From positions 1,054,001 to 1,118,000 of the forward strand of contig NZ_CP102602.1 of NCBI RefSeq assembly GCF_024707485.1: a DNA stretch of 64,000 bases. The letters run 5' to 3'. The notes under the pieces are model-generated. The model was not told the origin of the DNA. It searched no databases and worked only from the letters and a program-made list of their open reading frames with translations. Source of the stretch: Thermococcus thermotolerans. Lineage in GTDB: Archaea; Methanobacteriota_B; Thermococci; Thermococcales; Thermococcaceae. Made by a program: the position numbers and the translations under genes. This document shows positions 17,383-25,839 of this stretch, piece by piece (position 1 is the stretch's first letter; each line of letters starts with the position of its first letter).

Positions 17383-18546
17383 ATGAAAGAGGTCATACTC
17401 CTAACCGGGCCGCCGCTCAACGGGCGGGACGAGTACATAACCGAGGCACTGAAGTTCGCCGACGAAGAGAGCTACGTTTACTACCACGTTTTCGATTACA
17501 TCCGGGAGGTCGGAAAGGAACTGGGCGTCAAGATAACCCGAAAGAACGTCCTTGACTTCGCCATAAGCCATCAGGATTTGATGAACGAGATAAGGGACGA
17601 GGCTTTCAATAGAATAAGAAAGGAAATAGATAAAAGTGACCGTAAGTTTCACTTGGTCTCAACACCGAGCCTCTTCCGCTGGGGAAGCGGGAGCGTTATA
17701 GGCTTCACAACAAGCAATCTGAAGCTTCTGAGGCCGAACCGAGTAATAATAGTCCTGGACGATGTCCTGTCCGTAAGGAGGCGTATCATCAACGACCCCG
17801 AGTGGTTCGAGCGCTTCGGTGAGAACCCCGAGAACATCAAGCTCACCACCCTGGTCATGTGGCGTGAGGATGCAATAAACCACGTTAAAACCCTGATACA
17901 TGAGCTGAAGAAAGAAGGTATCGAGGTCCGCTACATCCTCCAGTTCGGAATAAGACATCCCTACGAGGTCTTCCTCGACCTGATATTCAGGGAAGAGGAA
18001 AAGCCGCTCGTTTACCTCAGCTACCCGATGACCGGTCACGAGGAGGAGTACTACCAGCGGGTCAGAGGATTCTACAACAAGCTCAGTGAGCACTTCACCG
18101 TTCTCGATCCAGGCGCTCTGGACGACTGGTGGGTCGTTGCTGAATACGATGCCCAGGTTAACGCTGACCCTTCAGTAAAGCGCATCAGGATAAAGCACCT
18201 CCTGGACGGCGAGGAGGTTGAGGAGCTCGACAGGGAGGACATAGAGCAGGCGACGGACATACTGAGGAGACAGCTCGTTGAGAGAGACTTCAACCTTGTC
18301 GACGTCAGCAAGGCCATAGCGGTCTACCACTACGCTGAGGGCGTCTCCGCGGGGGTCATCAGTGAGATGGCCGAGGCATACAGAACACTGGCGGCGATAT
18401 ACCTATACTACCCCTTCGACAGAAGACCGAGCCCGTTCATGGAGTTTTACGGCATGCAGAACCCCTCACGGAGAACCATGTTCAAGGACGAGGACGAGAT
18501 GATAAGGGTCATGGTCGAGGAGAAGGAGTACTGGGCAAAGGTGTGA
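17383..18546 (+). CDS. Kinase-like P-loop domain fused to nucleoside deoxyribosyltransferase-like domain
   Basis: 387 residues in two parts. Residues 1-200 resemble a small nucleotide-kinase fold: the strand EVILLTG leads into GPPLNGRDEY, a P-loop-like turn in which the usual Lys is Arg 15, and IIVLDD follows near 125. Residues 207-387 resemble nucleoside 2-deoxyribosyltransferases (PLVYLSYPMTG, then SAGVISEMAEA with a likely catalytic Glu at 328), the DRHyd group of nucleotide-processing enzymes. The ATG at 17383 is preferred to that at 17365 because GGGGTGAT sits before it. A small ion channel gene follows four bases later. Substrate unknown; nucleotide signalling is an inference. Confidence 0.75.
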   Translation: MKEVILLTGPPLNGRDEYITEALKFADEESYVYYHVFDYIREVGKELGVKITRKNVLDFAISHQDLMNEIRDEAFNRIRKEIDKSDRKFHLVSTPSLFRWGSGSVIGFTTSNLKLLRPNRVIIVLDDVLSVRRRIINDPEWFERFGENPENIKLTTLVMWREDAINHVKTLIHELKKEGIEVRYILQFGIRHPYEVFLDLIFREEEKPLVYLSYPMTGHEEEYYQRVRGFYNKLSEHFTVLDPGALDDWWVVAEYDAQVNADPSVKRIRIKHLLDGEEVEELDREDIEQATDILRRQLVERDFNLVDVSKAIAVYHYAEGVSAGVISEMAEAYRTLAAIYLYYPFDRRPSPFMEFYGMQNPSRRTMFKDEDEMIRVMVEEKEYWAKV

Positions 18547-18550
18547 TGGA

Positions 18551-18913
18551 ATGGAGAAGAAAACAGAGGAAGGGCTCGAAATCGAACTCATAGGCTTTCG
18601 AACCTTCCTCCACGAATTTTTAATGGTCCTCTACTACGTTAAAAGCATTCTTCTGGGCCTTTTTACCCTGATAATGGTTTTCGGGGTGGTGCTCGCCTTC
18701 CAGGAATCTCTGAGCATCGGCAATGGGATTTACTTCGCTTTTATATCAGCCTTCACGGTTGGCTACGGTGACATAACCCCCACAACACCGATATCAAAGC
18801 TCCTCTGTGCCTTTATACTGCCTATACTGGGGATGATAATGACGGGAATAATAGTCGCGGCCGCGATGCAGGCGATATCAAGGCTATATCAGGAACGGGG
18901 CAAAAAGCTCTAG
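18551..18913 (+). CDS. Two-helix ion channel, potassium-channel type
   Basis: A 120-residue protein with two membrane helices (about 32-50 and 82-105) around a pore loop. The loop holds the potassium selectivity filter TVGYGD at 69-74, so four copies should form a minimal potassium channel. There is no regulatory RCK domain; the N-terminal 20 residues are charged and cytoplasmic. The gene begins four bases after the kinase-like/deoxyribosyltransferase-like fusion and is almost surely co-translated with it, which raises the possibility that the channel is gated by, or acts with, a nucleotide made by that protein. Confidence 0.88.
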   Translation: MEKKTEEGLEIELIGFRTFLHEFLMVLYYVKSILLGLFTLIMVFGVVLAFQESLSIGNGIYFAFISAFTVGYGDITPTTPISKLLCAFILPILGMIMTGIIVAAAMQAISRLYQERGKKL

Positions 18914-18969
18914 AACATCGACATTGTATCCCTGCAGAAGAACAGAAACTAATAGAAAAGGGGAAGAAA

Positions 18970-20229
18970 TCACTTCTTCACCCATCCGCGCCACTTCATG
19001 GCGTCGTAGACCCTCTGGACGGCGACGACGTAGGCCGCATCTCTCATCTGGATACCCTTCTCCTTGTGGGTGTTGTAAACATCCCAGAAGGCCTTGGTCA
19101 TCTTCTTGTCGAGCTTGGCCCTGGTGGTCTCGGTGTCCCAGTAGTCGCCGGTTATGTTCTGAACCCACTCGAAGTAGCTGACGGTGACACCGCCGGCGTT
19201 ACAGAGGAAGTCAGGTATGATGAGGACACCCTTCTCGTGGAGTATCTCGTCGGCCTCTGGCGTTGTCGGGCCGTTGGCGAGCTCGGCAATAATCTTGGCC
19301 TTGATCTTGTCAGCGTTGTCCTTGGTGATGACACCCTCAATGGCGCTCGGAGCGAGGACGTCGACTTCGAGCTCAAGGAGCTCCTCGTTGGTGATGTTGG
19401 TGGCTCCCGGGAAGTCCTTGACTGAGCCGTGCTCGCGCTTCCACTTGAGAACCTCGTCGGCGTTTATGCCGTCCTCCATGTAGATACCGCCCTTGCTGTC
19501 GCTGACGGCGACGACCTTCATGCCGTACTCCTCGCTCATGATCTTGGCCATGTAGTAGCCGGCGTTACCGTAACCCTGGATGGCTATGGTCTTGCCCTTG
19601 AGGTCCATTCCGAGGGCCTTGGCAGCCTCGCGGACGGTGAAGCTGGCACCGCGAGCAGTGGCGTCCATCCTGGCGACGATACCACCGACACCGGGCGGCT
19701 TGCCGGTGATGATTCCGAAGCTCGGAACCTTCCTCCTGCTGATGGCCTCGTACTCGTCCATCATCCAGGCCATGATCTGCGGGTTGGTGTAAACGTCAGG
19801 AGCCGGAATGTCGGTGTACGGGCTGATGACGTCGTAGATGGCCCTTATGTAGTTCCTGGCTAGCCTCTCCTTCTCCCTCTCGGAGAGCTTCTTCGGGTCG
19901 ACTATGATGCCACCCTTACCTCCACCGTAGGGGAGGTCAACGACGGCGACCTTCCAGGTCATCCAGGTGGCGAGGGCCTTGACGGTGCTGAGGGTCTCGG
20001 CCGGGTGCCACCTTATACCACCCTTGGTCGGACCGCGGGCCCAGTTGTGCTGAACACGGAAACCGGTGAAAACCTTAACAGAACCGTCGTCCATCTCAAG
20101 CGGAACTGAGACCTCAACAATCCTCATGGGCTTCTTGAGCCACTCAAGGGCCTCTTCGCTTATATCCATGAACTGGGCAGCCCTCTCAAGCTGCTGAACG
20201 GCCATCTCAAACGGGTCAATCTCGACCAT
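18970..20229 (-). CDS. gdhA: Glutamate dehydrogenase
   Basis: A 419-residue hexameric glutamate dehydrogenase, among the most abundant proteins of Thermococcales. The substrate-binding stretch [11 protein letters not shown] near 70-80, the catalytic Lys in [10 protein letters not shown] and the Rossmann motif GYGNAG near 215 are all intact. It converts glutamate plus NAD(P) to 2-oxoglutarate and ammonia, and is central in peptide fermentation. The ATG at 20229 (MVEIDPFE) is chosen because GAGGTG lies seven bases upstream; a longer frame would start inside that site. Codon bias is strong, as in ppsA. Confidence 0.98.
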   Translation of the reverse strand: MVEIDPFEMAVQQLERAAQFMDISEEALEWLKKPMRIVEVSVPLEMDDGSVKVFTGFRVQHNWARGPTKGGIRWHPAETLSTVKALATWMTWKVAVVDLPYGGGKGGIIVDPKKLSEREKERLARNYIRAIYDVISPYTDIPAPDVYTNPQIMAWMMDEYEAISRRKVPSFGIITGKPPGVGGIVARMDATARGASFTVREAAKALGMDLKGKTIAIQGYGNAGYYMAKIMSEEYGMKVVAVSDSKGGIYMEDGINADEVLKWKREHGSVKDFPGATNITNEELLELEVDVLAPSAIEGVITKDNADKIKAKIIAELANGPTTPEADEILHEKGVLIIPDFLCNAGGVTVSYFEWVQNITGDYWDTETTRAKLDKKMTKAFWDVYNTHKEKGIQMRDAAYVVAVQRVYDAMKWRGWVKK

Positions 20230-20280
20230 TTTTCCCACCTCGGGTTTCGGTAATTTGCGAGATACCCTTAGGCATTTGCA

Positions 20281-20288
20281 TATATAAA
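20281..20288 (-). promoter_or_regulatory. TATA box for gdhA
   Basis: TTTATATA on the minus strand predicts a transcript start near 20258 and a leader of about 29 bases that includes the GAGGTG site. Confidence 0.6.
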
Positions 20289-20840
20289 CCTTTCGCCAAA
20301 GGAGGCAGGAGAACGGTTAATTTTAAACAAAAAGTTATATACGGAAATTTTCGGCGAAAAGAAAAAATCTGCCGAAATTTTAAGGCAAAAACAGGGCTGT
20401 ACATCCAAGATTTTTTATACATTGGAGCACATAAAAAGGCACCATTGAATAAAAATGAATGAAACTATATTGAAACGAGGGCCCTCAGCGAGAAGTCGGT
20501 CATCACCCATCAGATCACTCTCGTTCCAATCATCGGGCACCGTTACAACTGTGACCATTGCCCGTTAAATATTTGACGGGAAGTGAGGGATATTTCTTCG
20601 TCATTATTTATAAAGCAACAACCCAAAATTGACAGGATGCCAAAACAGTCCTTACGTTTTTTTGACGTATTAGAAAAATGACGAGAGGGTGATAGTCCTG
20701 GTTTAACGGTTGAGTAAATCGTCTTTTGTCGAAAAAAGCTATCAGAAAGCTTTTTATAGAATGCCTTGCCTTATACATAATGCCCCACAGCCATGCATGG
20801 GGTGCTAAAGCCCATACACTTAAGAACGGGGGTGAATTGT
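20289..20840 (+). other. Long divergent control region between gdhA and the NSS transporter
   Basis: Roughly 550 bases. They contain three plus-strand TATA-like boxes (about 20412-20420, 20607-20614 and 20771-20778), the ten-base palindromes GAGGGCCCTC (20477-20486) and CCATGCATGG (20791-20800), a near-perfect 20-bp palindrome at 20564-20583 and a hairpin AAAAAGCT/AGCTTTTT (20733-20755). Two very short frames follow TATA boxes: 20455-20568 (37 codons) and 20637-20681 (14 codons, leaderless). Neither is supported well enough to be called a gene. Confidence 0.55.
20771..20800 (+). promoter_or_regulatory. TATA box and overlapping palindrome for the NSS operon
   Basis: TTATACAT at 20771-20778 predicts transcription from about 20800, exactly where the palindrome CCATGCATGG (20791-20800) lies. 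A palindrome over the start site is a common repressor position in archaea, so this is a candidate operator. Confidence 0.4.
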
Positions 20841-22424
20841 GTGGAACAAAGAGATCAATGGGCAACCAAACTCGGTTTGATTTTAGCTATGGCAGGCAAC
20901 GCCATCGGTCTTGGTAACTTCTGGAGGTTCCCGTATCAGCTGGCTAGCAACGGTGGCGGCGCCTTCATGATACCGTACTTTATAGCCCTGCTCTTCCTCG
21001 GAATACCAGTGATGTGGATTGAGTGGACAACGGGAAGATACGGTGGCAAGTACGGCCACGGTACAATCGGTCCGATGTTCTACCTCATGGCCAGGGAAAG
21101 CCTGAAGCCAAAGACCGCCCTTATCTTTGGTATCATCGGTGGTATGCTGGCTTTCTCGGTCGCTTCGCTGCTGAGCTCATACTACTACCAGGTCATCGGC
21201 TGGTCAGCGGCATACACCTACTACAGCCTCACCGGAGCATACTTCGGAAAGGACACGGTGCAGTTCTTCCTGGACTACGTGGCCAACACCAAGGCGGTCA
21301 TATTCTTCTGGGGACTGACAATGGTCCTCCTCGGAATAGCGGTCGGACAGGGTGTTAGCAAGGGTATCGAGCGCTGGGTCAAAGTTATGATGCCGCTCCT
21401 CTACGTGTTTGCTATACTCCTCGTTATCAGGGCACTGACCCTCGGTTCACCGGTCAAGCCCGAGTGGAGCGCTATCAAGGGTCTTGAGTACATCTGGAAG
21501 CCAGACTTCCAGACGCTGAGCCAGAACTTCTTCAAGATCAGCCTTGCAGCCGCGGGTCAGATATTCTTCACACTGTCCCTCGGTATGGGTATCATCCACA
21601 ACTACGCCAGCTACCTCGGCCCGGAGGACGACGTTGCCCTCAGCGGTCTCGCCACCGTTTCACTCAACGAGTTCGCAGAGGTCATCCTCGGTGGTTCGCT
21701 CGCTATCCCGATAGCATTCGCCTACCTCGGCCCGGAGCAGGCTATCAAGGGTGGCGTTGGCCTTGCCTACATGGCACTGCCGAACGTCTTCGCCAACATG
21801 CCAGCCGGCCAGATATTCGGTGCGATGTGGTTCCTGCTCCTCTGGTTCGCGGGATTCACCTCCGCCATAGCAACCTACAACTACCTCGTGGCCATGCTTG
21901 AGGAGGACATACACCTGGAGAGGAAGATAGGCACCTGGGCCGTCTGGGTATTCCTGTTCATCCTCGGACTCCCGGTTGCACTCGACAGCAGCCTTGCTTA
22001 CCTCAGCGAGCTGGACATGTGGGTCGGCAGCTACTTCCTCGTCCTGCTCGGTCTCTTCGACGTCATCGTTGCAGTCTGGCTCTTCAAGCCCGACAACTTC
22101 TGGGAGGAGCTCCACAAGGGGGCCTACATCAACGTGCCCGGCTGGTTCAAGCCCATCATGGTCTTCATAGCGCCACTGTTCATGATAATCCTCCTCGCAG
22201 GAAACACCTGGGACTACATCCAGATGGGAGCCTTCAGCGTCTCAGAGTCCTACGTTACCAACGTCCTTGGCTACGACTACACGCCTGAGGTCATCAGCCT
22301 CATCACCAGGGCTAGGATAGTGATATTCATAATCCTCATCATCGGTGCCATCGAGGCATACATGGCCATCAAGAAGAAGTACGGCGAAGAGCTCGCGAAG
22401 AACGAGGTGCTGATAAAGCTCTGA
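20841..22424 (+). CDS. Neurotransmitter:sodium symporter family amino-acid transporter
   Basis: A 527-residue protein with twelve predicted helices of the LeuT fold. The first helix carries the signature GNAIGLGNFWRFPY, including the unwound sodium- and substrate-binding segment. It imports an amino acid with sodium. The GTG at 20841 has GGGGGTGA just upstream; a further in-frame ATG at 20793 lies within the palindrome near the predicted transcription start and is unlikely. The downstream 36-codon gene is a small partner like those of bacterial methionine/alanine NSS importers. Codon bias suggests fair expression. The substrate cannot be told from sequence. Confidence 0.93.
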   Translation: MEQRDQWATKLGLILAMAGNAIGLGNFWRFPYQLASNGGGAFMIPYFIALLFLGIPVMWIEWTTGRYGGKYGHGTIGPMFYLMARESLKPKTALIFGIIGGMLAFSVASLLSSYYYQVIGWSAAYTYYSLTGAYFGKDTVQFFLDYVANTKAVIFFWGLTMVLLGIAVGQGVSKGIERWVKVMMPLLYVFAILLVIRALTLGSPVKPEWSAIKGLEYIWKPDFQTLSQNFFKISLAAAGQIFFTLSLGMGIIHNYASYLGPEDDVALSGLATVSLNEFAEVILGGSLAIPIAFAYLGPEQAIKGGVGLAYMALPNVFANMPAGQIFGAMWFLLLWFAGFTSAIATYNYLVAMLEEDIHLERKIGTWAVWVFLFILGLPVALDSSLAYLSELDMWVGSYFLVLLGLFDVIVAVWLFKPDNFWEELHKGAYINVPGWFKPIMVFIAPLFMIILLAGNTWDYIQMGAFSVSESYVTNVLGYDYTPEVISLITRARIVIFIILIIGAIEAYMAIKKKYGEELAKNEVLIKL

Positions 22425-22434
22425 GGTGGTGAAG

Positions 22435-22545
22435 ATGGACACGGGAGCCCTTGCTTTCCTTATATTTGCCTGGGGTTCAATATTCATCATGATGTACTGG
22501 AGCATTACAAAGCTCCTGCACCATGAGAAACAGCAAAAGGCTTAA
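22435..22545 (+). CDS. NSS transporter small subunit (MetS-like)
   Basis: A 36-residue protein, easily missed because of its size. It starts MDTGALAFLIFAWGSIF, is one hydrophobic helix (about 5-25) and ends in a charged tail rich in His, Lys and Gln. The start lies eleven bases after the transporter stop, behind GAGGTGGTGA. Position, length and the FAWGS segment match the small subunits (MetS/MaAIMP type) that bacterial NSS importers need for activity. Its presence in an archaeon suggests the same two-part arrangement; the pairing is inferred from context. Confidence 0.75.
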   Translation: MDTGALAFLIFAWGSIFIMMYWSITKLLHHEKQQKA

Positions 22546-22549
22546 AGCC

Positions 22550-22569
22550 CCCTTTTCTTTTACCTTTTG
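22550..22569 (+). terminator. T-rich terminator after the NSS operon
   Basis: CCCCCTTTTCTTTTACCTTT follows the small-subunit gene and precedes the ribosome-binding site of the next gene; it is a likely intrinsic terminator. Confidence 0.35.
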
Positions 22570-22580
22570 GAGGTGTAGTC

Positions 22581-23309
22581 ATGAAAAGCGCAGAGATTCT
22601 GCGAGACGTCGCGCAGACGTTAGAGGATGTTGAAAAGAAAATCAACTCACTAAAAAACCTCTCAGATAAAAACAAGCAGAAAGCCCTCAGGCTCATCCAT
22701 GAAGCCCGTGAGAACTTCCTCCAGCTGTCGGAAAACCTCGCAACCGATAACGAGGAACTGGCCAACTTCTTCCTCAAGAGGGCCGTCAGGCTGAAGAACA
22801 ACACAAACGACAGGTACATCGAGAAAATGGGAGAAAAAGAGTACATGAAGGACGTTCAAGCCATGAACAAGTATTCCAAAGTCGCCCCCTACGATTTCGC
22901 CGGGGAGGTCAAGGTTCTCCGCAGGGCGTACAGGGCGTTCCTGTTCGGAATGGTCCCGTTCTATATCGTATCCGGCATATTCGGACCAGTCTACGCGGTT
23001 ACTGCGCTCATATTGATAATCCCAACGCTCCTGGCCATGCTGAGCCTGAGGAAAAGGGGCAACCTCGGTCTGATGCTGTCCTTCGCTGTTATGCCAATCC
23101 CAATGGTCATGGGGGCATTCTCAATAAGGTACGCGGTATATGCGTTCAACGACCCAGCCGAGCTGGCAAGAATAGCTGAAGCCTTTGGCAGAAGCATCAC
23201 CTTCGCCCAGGGTGTTGTGGCCGTAATCGGAGCTCTCGGAGCGGCAACGCTAATCCTGCTCGGCTACGCCAGCTACATGCTCTACAAGCACAGGCACGCG
23301 TTCCTGTGA
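22581..23309 (+). CDS. Coiled-coil membrane protein of unknown function
   Basis: A 242-residue protein. Residues 1-85 are charged and helical with heptad-like spacing (DVEKKINSLKNL, KNKQKALRLIHEAR), so a coiled coil or helical bundle is likely. Residues 120-235 contain four hydrophobic helices in two hairpins, ending in a short basic tail. GGAGGTG precedes the ATG. It lies after the NSS transporter pair on the same strand but behind a T-rich stretch, so linkage is unsure. No family could be recognised. Confidence 0.8.
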   Translation: MKSAEILRDVAQTLEDVEKKINSLKNLSDKNKQKALRLIHEARENFLQLSENLATDNEELANFFLKRAVRLKNNTNDRYIEKMGEKEYMKDVQAMNKYSKVAPYDFAGEVKVLRRAYRAFLFGMVPFYIVSGIFGPVYAVTALILIIPTLLAMLSLRKRGNLGLMLSFAVMPIPMVMGAFSIRYAVYAFNDPAELARIAEAFGRSITFAQGVVAVIGALGAATLILLGYASYMLYKHRHAFL

Positions 23310-23321
23310 AAAAGAAAGCCC

Positions 23322-23639
23322 TCAGTAGAGGGCTTCGTTCCCCCTTTCCCCTGTTCTTACCCGAATAGCCTCTTCCACAGGGATTATGAAAATCTTTCCG
23401 TCACCCGGCGTCCCGCTCCTCGCGTTTCTGATGATGACGTCCACAACTTTCTCAAGATCCTTGTCCTTCACAACGATCTCAATTTTCATCTTCGGAAGAA
23501 GGTCGTACGGCGGAACACCACCCTGAACGCCCCTCCCCTGCACGGGGTATGCCGTCAGGGGCACTATCCCGATCTGCTTGAGGGCATTCTTCACGCGGTC
23601 GAAGTCGTTTCCCCTAATAATCGCCTCAACTTTTTTCAT
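23322..23639 (-). CDS. PII-like nitrogen regulatory protein with shortened T-loop
   Basis: A 105-residue GlnB-type trimer subunit. The opening MKKVEAIIRGNDFDRVKNAL, the IEIVVKDKDLEKVVDVI helix region and the GTPGDGKIFIIPVEEAIRVRTGERG segment are characteristic of PII. The T-loop, normally about twenty residues with a modifiable Tyr, is reduced to VQGRGVQGGVPPYDLLPKM and lacks the usual YRG site. PII proteins sense ATP/ADP and 2-oxoglutarate and control ammonium transport; the short loop implies a different partner. There is no amtB next to it; NSS genes lie on the opposite strand. The ATG at 23639 is used rather than an upstream GTG. Confidence 0.88.
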   Translation of the reverse strand: MKKVEAIIRGNDFDRVKNALKQIGIVPLTAYPVQGRGVQGGVPPYDLLPKMKIEIVVKDKDLEKVVDVIIRNARSGTPGDGKIFIIPVEEAIRVRTGERGNEALY

Positions 23640-23704
23640 GGCAACCACATATATAGTCTGTCAAAACTCCAGAAAAGGCTTTCGAAACGAAACAAAAGGA
23701 AAAT

Positions 23705-25714
23705 TCAGGAAATCTGGGCCAGAAACTTCCTCAGCCTTTTAAGCGAGATGCGCGTTTTCCTGGCCAGATCCTCTATGTTGGCGCGTTTAAGGTCTTCCAC
23801 CGTGTGAACCCCGGCACGCTGAAGCTTTGCCAGTGTTTTCGGCCCAATGCCCTTTATCTTCAGGAGGTCACTCCTCTCTGCCTTATGTTTTCCTGCTTTC
23901 TTTGAGGTTCTACCCGGCTTCATCCCGGTTCTTCTAACCCTTTTTGGTCTGGACGGCTTTTCAGCTTTGCGAGGGGGCTTTATGGCCGTTACCTTAACGA
24001 CCTCCGTGGCGTAGGCCCTCTCAACAACTTCCCGCGACCGTTCAGCGGGCCTTTCGCTCTCCTCCCGCGGAACCTCCGGTGGCTCAACGTACTCCTCAAG
24101 CTCGGGCGGGTTTTTGCTCACGTAGCTCGCAACCACAACTGGCCGGAAGGCGTTGTCCCTCTCCTCAAGTTTCTCCAATAGCCGAATATCGAACTCCCCG
24201 GTTTTAACGTACCGCTCCAGCTCGTTTGCCAGCCTGTGGAAATCCCTGCTGTGGATGAGAACGCGCCTCTTCCCGTATTCCCTGGCCTGACCCGTTGTTA
24301 TGAGGAACTGCCAGTCACTTGCCTCAAGGATCAGGAGCTCCCTCGCAAGCTGTTCGAGGATTCTGTCGGCGGTTCTGTCCTTTCCGTAGTACCTGCTCGC
24401 CAGCGCTACCATTCTCTCCTCGGCGCTGTAGACGTGCTCCCACGTCCACTCCGTCTCCTCGTTCCACCAGGTCGAGTGGTCAGCGTTGGCTCCCCACGAA
24501 CCCTCCGGGAGTTCAATCTCGTACCGCTCTCCACTATAGTTATCAAGAAAAGCCGATAGGGTCGTGATGACTATTCCCCTCTCAGCCATCAGTTCAAGAA
24601 CCCTGCCGAGCCATTTAACGCCCTCAAACCACCAGTGGCCGAAGAGCTCCGTGTCGTAGGGTGAAACGACTATCCCCTTCTCGCCGAACTTCTCCTCATG
24701 CCCTTCCAGCAGAGTAGCCACCAGACTCACGAAGTGCCTCGCATGCTCATCAACGCGCTCCATCGCTTTATCCGGGTCGTAGAATTCCTTCTCGCCGAGG
24801 TCAACGTTTTTTCCCGTTACGCGCCAGTACTGGCCGCCGCTCTCAGGGGCCTTCCTGTGGAACTCCCTGTACCAGAAGTCGCCGGGATAGCCGTAGTGCG
24901 CGCTCCAGACCTGGTGGCCCGTCTCCCTGTTGCGGGCGAAGACCGCCACGCTGGAACCCTTGACCCAGTAGGGCCTCAGCGTGCTCTTTTCTCCGCTGTA
25001 CAGGGGGATTTCACCGTAGCCCCTAGTCACGGGGCCCTCATCGATCAGGTTGCTCTCAACGAAGAAGTACTCGATGCCAAACTCTTCCAGAAACTTCTCT
25101 ATGCCGGGTCTTTCCACCTTCCTCCCATCGGGAAGTTCCCACTCCCCGGCCGGTCGGTAGGCGCACTCCGGGAGCCATATTCCCCTTGGCCTCCTGCCGA
25201 AGTGCTTCTCGTAGGTGGCTATGCCGTTGGCGAGCTGGGCCCTTATCGCCTCGTCCCTGCCGAGGAGTGGCAGGTAGCCGTGCGTTGCCGCGGAGGTTAT
25301 CACCTCGATGTATCCCGCATCCTGGAACTCGCGGAACTTACCGATGATGTCGCCGTTTATCGCCCTCCAGTAGTCGTAAACCTTTCTGAAGTGGTCGAGG
25401 GAGGCTTTAACCGCCTTTTCATCGTACCTGCCTGATTTCAGGTCCTCCTCGGTGGTCTCAATCTTCCGGAGGAGGTACCTCTCGAACTCGGCCTTGATGT
25501 AGTCGTCGGCCAGCTGTTCGGCCAGAACTGGAGTTATGTTTACCACGAGCTGGAACCTGACGCCCGAAGAACGGAGGCGCTCAAACTCCATGAGGAGGGG
25601 GAGGTAGGTCTCGCTCATCGCCTCGTAGAGCCACTCCTCGCCGAAGGGCCATCTGCCGTGCTTCCGGACGTAGGGGAGGTGGGTGTGGAGGACGAACGTG
25701 AAGTAGCCTTTCAT
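23705..25714 (-). CDS. GH57 1,4-alpha-glucan branching enzyme with helix-hairpin-helix tail
   Basis: A 669-residue glycoside hydrolase family 57 protein. The family start FVLHTHLPYVRKHGRWPFGEE, the nucleophile E183 (WLPECAYRP) and acid/base D354 (PYDTELFGHWW) are at the positions known for the Thermococcus branching enzyme. It makes alpha-1,6 branches in glycogen. After about residue 560 comes a low-complexity basic linker (KPSRPKRVRR) and then, from 615, tandem helix-hairpin-helix motifs (IKGIGPKTLAKLQRAG), normally a DNA-binding module. The catalytic part is expected to be active without the tail. Reads alone, from its own promoter. Confidence 0.95.
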   Translation of the reverse strand: MKGYFTFVLHTHLPYVRKHGRWPFGEEWLYEAMSETYLPLLMEFERLRSSGVRFQLVVNITPVLAEQLADDYIKAEFERYLLRKIETTEEDLKSGRYDEKAVKASLDHFRKVYDYWRAINGDIIGKFREFQDAGYIEVITSAATHGYLPLLGRDEAIRAQLANGIATYEKHFGRRPRGIWLPECAYRPAGEWELPDGRKVERPGIEKFLEEFGIEYFFVESNLIDEGPVTRGYGEIPLYSGEKSTLRPYWVKGSSVAVFARNRETGHQVWSAHYGYPGDFWYREFHRKAPESGGQYWRVTGKNVDLGEKEFYDPDKAMERVDEHARHFVSLVATLLEGHEEKFGEKGIVVSPYDTELFGHWWFEGVKWLGRVLELMAERGIVITTLSAFLDNYSGERYEIELPEGSWGANADHSTWWNEETEWTWEHVYSAEERMVALASRYYGKDRTADRILEQLARELLILEASDWQFLITTGQAREYGKRRVLIHSRDFHRLANELERYVKTGEFDIRLLEKLEERDNAFRPVVVASYVSKNPPELEEYVEPPEVPREESERPAERSREVVERAYATEVVKVTAIKPPRKAEKPSRPKRVRRTGMKPGRTSKKAGKHKAERSDLLKIKGIGPKTLAKLQRAGVHTVEDLKRANIEDLARKTRISLKRLRKFLAQIS

Positions 25715-25839
25715 TCTGTATCACCGGGAGTGTTATTGCACTTGGAGTATTTAACGTTATCCGGAACAGAGTTGAGCCCGTGCACATCTCGGGACAGCGA
25801 AGGAGTTTAAAGGGGAAGAAACAACCCTGAACGGGTGAG

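Noticed and set aside
20455-20568. 37-codon frame after a TATA-like box
   Set aside because: Ser/Arg-rich composition without pattern and no ribosome-binding site; kept only as a remark in the control region.
23651-23658. TATATATG on the minus strand as promoter of the PII-like gene
   Set aside because: It lies only about 15 bases before the ATG, so transcription would begin inside the coding region; the true promoter was not identified.
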